A stretch of 64,000 nt of DNA, from positions 124,001 through 188,000 of the forward strand of contig NZ_NWBU01000005.1 of assembly GCF_003050615.1 (NCBI RefSeq). Reading direction: 5' to 3'. Below the pieces are notes generated by a model. That model was not told the DNA's origin. It did no database searches and saw only the letters and a list, made by a program, of their open reading frames with translations. The DNA is from Sphingomonas oleivorans (lineage in GTDB: Bacteria > Pseudomonadota > Alphaproteobacteria > Sphingomonadales > Sphingomonadaceae). Positions 58,007 through 64,000 of the stretch are shown in pieces. Position 1 is the first letter of the stretch, and the number at the start of each line of letters is the position of its first letter. The translations under genes were made by a program, and so were the position numbers.

Positions 58007-59215
58007 TTGCAAAAAAATGCAAAGACGCAGGCGCGTGCTGTGGAGCTTCCCGCCTTGACGGCGCTCAGAGGCGTCGCCGCATTGGGCGTCGTCCTGTTTC
58101 ACATCGACGTTTGCCTGTTCTATCGCGAGATGGGGACACTTCTGCCGAAGACGGCCAGCGGCCTGATCGCGAACGGCTACCTCTGGGTCGACCTGTTCTT
58201 CATCCTCAGCGGCTACGTCATCCATCACGCTTACGGAGAGCGCCTGTCTCCGGGTTGCCGTTGGTCGAGCGCCGCTGACTTCTATCGCGCGCGGTTTCTC
58301 AGGATTTATCCGCTTCACCTCATCCTCACCGCCCTGCTGGTGGTCGCGGTGCTGATCGCCGGCGCGCTTTGGCCGGCGCTGAAGGATGGCAGTTGGGTGA
58401 TCTTCTTTGCGTGGTCGGCCTTGCCGAGCAACCTGCTGCTGACCCACGCGCTGAACCAGCACAGCTATCTGTCGTGGAATATCGTGTCCTGGTCCATCGG
58501 CGCTGAATGGTGGTGCTACGCCGCGGCGCTCATCGTCATCCCCCTGATGGCCCGCTTTCGTCGCCGATCAGGCGGGATTTGCATCGGCCTGGGCGCCGCG
58601 GTCCTCGCCGGTCTGTTTTTCGTCCTGGGCCGCGATACGCTGGACATCACGTACGATTTCGGGGTCGTCCGGTGCCTCGGCGGATTTCTGATCGGCTTGG
58701 GTCTTTACCAGGTCTGTCGCGTCGGTCGGCCGCTTCAGGCCCGCGCCGCAGACGGGCTCACGCTGGCGGCCGTCGCCGGGCTTGTGCTAATAATGCACTT
58801 CGATGCGTCGGACCTTTTGGCGATCCCGCTCTTCGCCATTCTGGTGATGTCGTTGAGCGCATCGGGCGGACGGGTTCACCGGCTGCTCGCCGCCCCCGTG
58901 CCGCGATACCTCGGCCGGATCTCCTATTCGATCTATCTGGTCCACGGCCTGGTCTTTCTGGCGTTCTGGTACGCGGCGCCGGCGCTCGGTTGGCGCTTTG
59001 GGACTCCTGCGGAAGCGTGGCTGTTCGCCGCGGCGTTTCTCGTCCTGACGATATCCGGCGCGGCGATATCCTATCGATTCATCGAGCTCCCGGCGCAGCG
59101 GCTGGCCCGGACGGCGCCGCTCGCGGAGGACGTGAACGCGGGAGAGATTACGGTTGCGCGCGCCTGTCTCAAGGCAGCGCCGTTCCGAGCGAAGGGGGAA
59201 GAGCCTCGTCTGTAA
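58007..59215 (+). CDS. acyltransferase 3 (OafA/NodX-type) membrane protein
   Basis: A 402-aa O-acyltransferase with about ten membrane helices. 'LTALRGVAALGVVLFHIDV' contains the conserved Arg and catalytic-region His; 'LFFILSGYVIHHAYG', 'YRARFLRIYPLHLILTAL' and 'WSIGAEWWCYAAALI' are further family blocks. It O-acylates a surface sugar or lipid. TTG start at 58007 has GGGGAGGA upstream and gives MQKNAKTQ. Divergent from the amylase gene. Confidence 0.92.
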   Translation: MQKNAKTQARAVELPALTALRGVAALGVVLFHIDVCLFYREMGTLLPKTASGLIANGYLWVDLFFILSGYVIHHAYGERLSPGCRWSSAADFYRARFLRIYPLHLILTALLVVAVLIAGALWPALKDGSWVIFFAWSALPSNLLLTHALNQHSYLSWNIVSWSIGAEWWCYAAALIVIPLMARFRRRSGGICIGLGAAVLAGLFFVLGRDTLDITYDFGVVRCLGGFLIGLGLYQVCRVGRPLQARAADGLTLAAVAGLVLIMHFDASDLLAIPLFAILVMSLSASGGRVHRLLAAPVPRYLGRISYSIYLVHGLVFLAFWYAAPALGWRFGTPAEAWLFAAAFLVLTISGAAISYRFIELPAQRLARTAPLAEDVNAGEITVARACLKAAPFRAKGEEPRL

Positions 59216-60116
59216 ACGGCCCGCCGCCTTCGGCCGTCGAACATCGACGACTGGCCGTTGGCGGGCGCCATCGGGGTCATAGGCATCGCTAGGTCTTAGG
59301 TCTGAATGCCGGCTGCATGCGGAAGTCCGCATTCAGCGCGGTGCTGACCTGGTTCGCGCTCAACCGACCGTCGGCTTTGGCTCGGAAGCGATCACTCGAA
59401 CCAACCGGATCGGATGTCCGCTTTCAGGCGAGTAGCTAATGACCGCTCCTGGGCGCGAAGCGCGATCACCGGCACCGCAGCTCCGCAATGTCCGCTCTTT
59501 CCGGAAGCGGGCGTTGCGGTCCGCCGACGGGAATGGCTGACAAGGTGACAGGGACCGGACCCGGTCGAACGATTGCTCCATGAACCAACGTCCGGAAGCA
59601 CGGATTTCTGCCCGAAAGGAGCCGGCCCGCTATTGGCCGACTGGGTTGAGCTCAGCCTGCCGCGGGTGATGGAAAAATGGAATGCAGCCCGAGCAGAACG
59701 GCACTGCCAGCTTCTTCTTCGCAGCGAGGCTTGCCGTCCGTCGCGGCTCAATCAGCTCGCTTCATTCGCCGCTGTTAGCCGGATGCAGCCCGTCCGCTTA
59801 GGATCTCAAAACGCGCGTAAGCTGCCGTTTATTCATCTGTGCGCTGGTGACCAGCCCGACTTACGCCACTGAGAGCGGCATCCGCGATCGTCGGATGCTT
59901 GTAGGTCCAGCAGCTTTCCTCGTCCTCGCTGACGAAGGTGAATAACTATAACGGGATGGGACCGGCTCGCCGTGGAAGCCAGGCCCCTTTGCATTCAGCC
60001 GGCACAGGATGATGATAAAGTGTCGTACTGAGCAAGGCTCTGTGCAGAACGTTGCACGAACACTGGTGGTGCGGCTATGGTTCCGGTGACGAAGCTGTTA
60101 CGATATTGGGGGATTG
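59216..60116. other. 900-base gene-free stretch before the restriction-modification system
   Basis: No believable gene. Positions 59380-59530 carry 'cggatgtccgctttcaggcg', 'atgaccgctcctgggcg', 'gcaatgtccgctctttccgg' and 'gaagcgggcgttgcggtcc', a cluster of the dispersed intergenic motif. The last 150 bases ('aaagtgtcgtactgagcaag' onward) lead into the mod gene and likely contain its promoter. Confidence 0.5.
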
Positions 60117-61634
60117 GTGCCGACACTGGATTGGATGACGCGCGGGGAGGATGTGCGCGCGGCGGCGGCGGTGCCGTATCGGTTGTTGGAGGCGATGCCC
60201 GATCTAGACGGCGGCGATGGGGATGCCGCCAACATGTTGATCCAGGGCGACAATCTCGACGCACTCAAGGCGCTGCTCCCCTATTACAAGGGTGCGGTCA
60301 AGTGCATCTACATCGATCCGCCGTACAATACGCGATCGGCGTTTGAGCATTACGACGACAATCTGGAGCACAGCCAGTGGCTGGCGATGATTTATCCGCG
60401 CCTTGTGCTGCTGCGCGACCTGCTGGCGGAGGACGGCAGCATCTGGGTGTCGATTGACGACAATGAGGGGCATTACCTCAAGGTCGTGATGGACGAGGTG
60501 TTTGGGCGGCGAAACTTTCTGGCCGAGATTATCTGGCAAAAGCGCACTTCTCGGGAGAATCGAGCTGCCATCGGCTTGGCCCACGATGCGATCCTTGCGT
60601 ACGGCAAAATGCCCGCAGTCGAATGGAAAGCGGTACGAAACAAGCTGCCGCCGAACCTGAACGGGTTCTCAAATCCTGATGCCGATCCGCGAGGTCCATG
60701 GCGATCAATTCCATTCTCAGCCCAAGGATATCGGCCAAATCAAATGTACGTGATTGATGGCCCGAATGGAGAACGCCATGAACCTCCTCGAGGTCGCTGC
60801 TGGGGGGCGACCGAAGAAGTTTTCCGACGGTATGAAGCCGAGAACCGAGTGTATTTTCCTCGAGATGGTGCCGGTCGCCCGCGCATTAAGCAATTTGCCG
60901 GTGAAGAGGCCGGATTGGTTCCAATGTCGCTTTGGTTGGCCGAAGACGTTGGAACCAATGAAGAATCGAAGCGCGAAATTCTACGCCTGTTTGAGGATGA
61001 GACGCCGTTCGGCACCCCTAAGCCTGAACGGCTCATGCAACGCATCCTGCACATCGCCAGCAATCCCGGCGATCTCGTGCTCGACAGCTTTCTCGGCTCG
61101 GGCACGACGGCGGCCGTCGCGCACAAGATGGGACGGCAGTGGATCGGCATCGAGATGGGCGATCATGCGGTCAGCCACTGCAAGCCGCGCCTCGATAAGG
61201 TGATAGCCGGCGAACAGGGCGGCGTCTCCGAAGCGGTCGGTTGGAACGGCGGCGGCGGCTATCGCTTCTACCGCCTCGGTGCGCCTGTCTTCGAGGCCGA
61301 CGGCCATATTGCCGACGACATCCGCTTCTCCACGCTGGCCGCGCATATCTGGTTCAGCGAAACCGGCACCCCTTTCACCGCCGCAGCCGACAGCCCGGTG
61401 CTCGGCACCCATGACGGCATGACTTATGCGCTGCTGTACAACGGCATATTGGGCGATCGGTCGGTCAGCGGCGGCAATGTCCTGACCACCGCGCTGCTCG
61501 ATCGCTTGCGGGCCGAGAGCGGATGGGACGGCCCGATGACCGTCTATGGCGAGTGGTGCAAGCTCGGCGCGGCGCGCCTCGCCGAAGCCGACGTGACCTT
61601 CAAACAAACGCCATATGATGTGAGAGCGCGCTGA
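60117..61634 (+). CDS. Type III restriction-modification methyltransferase (Mod), beta-class N6-adenine type
   Basis: A 505-aa site-specific DNA methyltransferase. 'VKCIYIDPPYNTRSAFEHYDDN' holds catalytic DPPY (67-70); 'PGDLVLDSFLGSGTTAAVAHKMGRQWIGIEM' holds the AdoMet FxGxG motif (about 323-330). DPPY before FxGxG defines the beta class, as in Mod subunits. The target-recognition region between (about 135-300) is less GC-rich than both flanks. The start is GTG at 60117 (or TTG at 60114) after TTGGGGG, giving VPTLDWMTR, a familiar Mod N-terminus. The stop overlaps the next gene (TGATG). Confidence 0.93.
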   Translation: MPTLDWMTRGEDVRAAAAVPYRLLEAMPDLDGGDGDAANMLIQGDNLDALKALLPYYKGAVKCIYIDPPYNTRSAFEHYDDNLEHSQWLAMIYPRLVLLRDLLAEDGSIWVSIDDNEGHYLKVVMDEVFGRRNFLAEIIWQKRTSRENRAAIGLAHDAILAYGKMPAVEWKAVRNKLPPNLNGFSNPDADPRGPWRSIPFSAQGYRPNQMYVIDGPNGERHEPPRGRCWGATEEVFRRYEAENRVYFPRDGAGRPRIKQFAGEEAGLVPMSLWLAEDVGTNEESKREILRLFEDETPFGTPKPERLMQRILHIASNPGDLVLDSFLGSGTTAAVAHKMGRQWIGIEMGDHAVSHCKPRLDKVIAGEQGGVSEAVGWNGGGGYRFYRLGAPVFEADGHIADDIRFSTLAAHIWFSETGTPFTAAADSPVLGTHDGMTYALLYNGILGDRSVSGGNVLTTALLDRLRAESGWDGPMTVYGEWCKLGAARLAEADVTFKQTPYDVRAR

Positions 61635-64000
61635 TGGAACTCAAGCCCTATCAGCGCCGCGCGCTCGATGCGCTCCGCACCTTCCTCGACCAGGCGGCGA
61701 TCCGTCCGCACGCGCAGGCCTATGCCGCCGCCTGCGCAGTAGGCGAGCCGGGGGCCTATCAGGCCGCCTACCGGCCGCTCGCCGGCCTACCGGACGTGCC
61801 CTATTGTTGCCTGCGCCTACCAACTGGCGGCGGCAAGACGCTGCTCGCCGCGCGCGCGATCGGCATCGCGCGCGATGCCTTTCTCGACCGGCGCTTTCCG
61901 GTGGTGCTGTGGCTCGTCACCTCGACCACCATCGCCGAACAGACGCTCGGCGCGCTCAAAAAGCCGACGCATCCCTATCGTCAGGCACTGGAGGCCGCCT
62001 TCGGCGGCGCGGTGCGGGTGCTGGGCATCGACGAGCGCCGCCAGCTTCGCCCGCAGGACATGATGGACGCCGCAACCGTGATCGTCGCCACCGTGCAGGC
62101 GTTCCGCGTCAACAACGTCGCCGACCGCAACGTCTATCGCGACGATGAAGAGCTGGAGGCGCACTTCGTCCAGCTCGCCTCGGGCGCCGACCTCGCCCGG
62201 CACGAGGAGGGCGCGCGGCGGGGTAAGCCGATCGCCAGCTTCGCTAATCTGCTCAAGCTGCACCGCCCGCTCATCATCGTCGATGAGGCGCACAACTTTA
62301 CTTCGACGCTGTCCGGCGAGACGATCCAGCGCATCGCCCCCGCCGCCGTGGTGGAGTTCACCGCAACACCGGTGCGCTCCAACGTCATTGTCTCGGCGAC
62401 CGCCGCCGAGCTGAAGGCGGCCGACATGATCAAGCTGCCGATTCACCTGTCGCAGCACGGGAGCTGGCAGGCGGCGATCGCCCATGCGGTCGACAACCGC
62501 GCCTGGCTGGACCGGATCGCAGCGAAGGACGGCGGCGGCATCCGTCCGATCGTGCTCTACCAGGCGCAGCCCGCCCGCGAGGGCGCCGAGGCTACGGTGG
62601 AGGTGGTGAAGCGCCACCTGATCGATGATTGCCGTATTCCTGAGGACCGCATCGCGGTCGCGACGGGCAACCAGCGCGAACTCGACGATGTCGACCTGTT
62701 TGACGCCACCTGCAAGATCGAGCATGTCATCACCGTCGACGCACTGAAGGAAGGCTGGGACTGCTCCTTCGCTTATGTCTTCTGTTCCCTCGCCAGCATC
62801 CGCAGCGGCGGCGCGGTGGAGCAGCTGCTGGGGCGTGTGCTTCGAATGCCCTTTGCGACGCGCCGCTCGTCGGAAGAGCTGAACCGCGCCTATGCCCATG
62901 TGTCCGAGCGCAACTTCTTCGAGGCGGCCGAAGGGCTGAAGGACCGGCTGACCGCGATGGGCTTCGACGAGCGCACCGCGCTCGAGGCAATCGTCGAACA
63001 GCCCGAGACCTTCGACTGGCGCGAGGACGCGACGCTGTTCACCCGCCCTGAGCTGCCGGTGCTGCGGGTGCAGGAGCGGCCGGACCAGAGTAACTGGACG
63101 CCCGAGATGGTGGCCGCCACCCGCATCGCCGACGACGGCGCGGGCGGCGTCGCGATCACCTTCGACACGAGTGCGCCCGATGAGGTGCTGCGCGAGGTGG
63201 CGACCGCGGTAACGACGCCCGCGACGACGCCGATGGCGGCGGTGGAGGCGTTCATTGCCCGCCGTGCGGCAACGCTGTCGCCTGCCGAGCAAGGCGAGGT
63301 GCTGACGGTGCCACGCCTCGCCATCGAGCGGGATGGTCAGCTTGAGATCGTCTTTCCCGAGACGCTGGTGGACGTGGGCGGTTGGGACCTGCGGCAGGTC
63401 GACACCTCACTCCCCGGCTTTGCGCTGACCGAGCGGCCCGACACGTTTGAGATGGACGTGGACGGCGACCAGGTCGTCTACAGCCGCATCGACGCGCATG
63501 CCGAACTGGCGCTTGACGACGCGACTGACTGGGACGTGGCGGCGCTGTCACGTTGGCTCGACCGCACCACCCGACAGCGCGACGTCGCGCAGCCGATCTT
63601 CCTCGAATATTGCCGCCGCGTCGTGGAGGACGTGGCAGAGCATATCCCGCTCGCTCAACTGGTCCGCAGCAAATACGCGCTCCGCCGCGCGATCAACGCG
63701 CGCGTCCAGCAACTGCGACGCGAAGCAGGGACGCATGGCGTGCAGCTGCTGCTCGGTGACATCGCGCCGGTCCTAGGGCTGGGCGAGAACGGGTTTAGCT
63801 TCTCAAAGGCTGGCTACGACCCGCGCAACCCCTATGTCGGCCCGTGGCGGCCGAACAAGCATCTGTTCTCGCAGGTGGGTGACCTAAAGCACGGCGGCGA
63901 AGAATGGATGGCAGCGGTCGCCATCGACGACCATCCTCAAGTCCATCGTTGGGTCCGCAACGTTGACCGCACACCCTGGTCCTATTGGTTGCCGACATCG
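61634..64000 (+). CDS. Type III restriction enzyme helicase/nuclease (Res), 3'-truncated by window edge
   Basis: An open frame of 789 codons running off the window. It is a superfamily 2 helicase: 'YQRRALDALRTFLDQ' (Q-motif area), Walker A 'RLPTGGGKT' (63-69), 'IIVDEAHNF' (DEAH, 218-221), 'VVEFTATPVRS' (motif III), 'DALKEGWDCSFAYVF' and 'LLGRVLRMPF' (motifs V and VI). The C-terminal PD-(D/E)xK nuclease of Type III Res would lie beyond the edge, so cleavage function is inferred from the paired mod gene, whose stop overlaps this ATG by one base. It translocates or switches along DNA after binding unmethylated sites. Confidence 0.92.
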   Translation, partial: MELKPYQRRALDALRTFLDQAAIRPHAQAYAAACAVGEPGAYQAAYRPLAGLPDVPYCCLRLPTGGGKTLLAARAIGIARDAFLDRRFPVVLWLVTSTTIAEQTLGALKKPTHPYRQALEAAFGGAVRVLGIDERRQLRPQDMMDAATVIVATVQAFRVNNVADRNVYRDDEELEAHFVQLASGADLARHEEGARRGKPIASFANLLKLHRPLIIVDEAHNFTSTLSGETIQRIAPAAVVEFTATPVRSNVIVSATAAELKAADMIKLPIHLSQHGSWQAAIAHAVDNRAWLDRIAAKDGGGIRPIVLYQAQPAREGAEATVEVVKRHLIDDCRIPEDRIAVATGNQRELDDVDLFDATCKIEHVITVDALKEGWDCSFAYVFCSLASIRSGGAVEQLLGRVLRMPFATRRSSEELNRAYAHVSERNFFEAAEGLKDRLTAMGFDERTALEAIVEQPETFDWREDATLFTRPELPVLRVQERPDQSNWTPEMVAATRIADDGAGGVAITFDTSAPDEVLREVATAVTTPATTPMAAVEAFIARRAATLSPAEQGEVLTVPRLAIERDGQLEIVFPETLVDVGGWDLRQVDTSLPGFALTERPDTFEMDVDGDQVVYSRIDAHAELALDDATDWDVAALSRWLDRTTRQRDVAQPIFLEYCRRVVEDVAEHIPLAQLVRSKYALRRAINARVQQLRREAGTHGVQLLLGDIAPVLGLGENGFSFSKAGYDPRNPYVGPWRPNKHLFSQVGDLKHGGEEWMAAVAIDDHPQVHRWVRNVDRTPWSYWLPTS

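Noticed and set aside
1-64000. tRNA, rRNA, riboswitch, transposase, integrase and prophage genes
   Set aside because: Looked for in the gaps and frames; nothing with a credible cloverleaf, rRNA sequence, DDE motif or phage structural gene was seen. Subtle small RNAs cannot be excluded by eye.

Overview
The window is high-GC, densely coded DNA, most likely from an alphaproteobacterium of the Sphingomonadaceae. That placement is an inference from codon and GC style, from the gene families present (LytS/LytTR pair, HcnABC-like dehydrogenase, NsrR/Hmp, membrane PQQ dehydrogenase, exported divergent Fe/Mn SOD) and from worn 'tgtccgctt / aagcggaca' intergenic motifs; no rRNA or other taxonomic marker is present. 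I saw no rRNA, tRNA, CRISPR array, transposase or integrase.

Layout. 1-2 kb: end of an Na+/H+ antiporter and a Tat-exported SOD. 2.6-9.5 kb: an amino-compound block with a hydroxylysine-kinase-like phosphotransferase overlapping a class III PLP phospho-lyase, three Lrp/AsnC regulators of one subfamily, a HAD hydrolase and a DUF1624 membrane protein. 9.8-11.5 kb: small genes. 12.4-20.5 kb: aldehyde dehydrogenase, LysR, and a tightly overlapping six-gene operon (D-threonine aldolase/D-serine dehydratase-like enzyme, RidA, a second DUF1624 protein, HcnA/B/C-like dehydrogenase), read as catabolism of a D- or beta-hydroxy-amino acid. 20.7-25 kb: a conserved hypothetical gene, PhoX-like lipoprotein, EEP hydrolase, a truncated gene and a DUF1778/GNAT toxin-antitoxin pair. 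25-28.2 kb: nitrosative-stress cluster (Hmp, nitronate monooxygenase, tautomerase) divergent from NsrR, with NsrR-type palindromes between. 28.4-33.2 kb: quinone-oxidoreductase-like ADH and a TetR gene sharing one operator, an ABM monooxygenase, two DJ-1/PfpI proteins and a LysR gene. 33.4-39.6 kb: LytS/LytTR two-component pair and three secreted proteins of unknown function. 39.7-44.6 kb: Tat-exported truncated globin, exported lactonase-like MBL hydrolase, AraC, a duplicated gene tail, GST, AI-2E transporter.

45-48.6 kb is the least ordinary part: a caspase-like peptidase (His82/Cys131) translationally coupled to an unrecognised 216-aa partner, beside a visibly lower-GC divergent membrane-protein gene. 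It is the best candidate here for an undescribed system. 48.9-59.2 kb returns to metabolism: exported adenosine-deaminase-like enzyme, PQQ dehydrogenase plus TetR under a 27-bp near-perfect palindrome, AraC, LLM monooxygenase, GH13 amylase, acyltransferase. The window ends in a Type III restriction-modification system (mod then res, res running off the edge).

Regulators sit next to their likely targets almost throughout. Several operators can be proposed from the sequence alone: NsrR/hmp, TetR/ADH, TetR/PQQ dehydrogenase and the toxin-antitoxin promoter. Starts were chosen by ribosome-binding site, overlap and family N-terminus, and often differ from the longest open frame.
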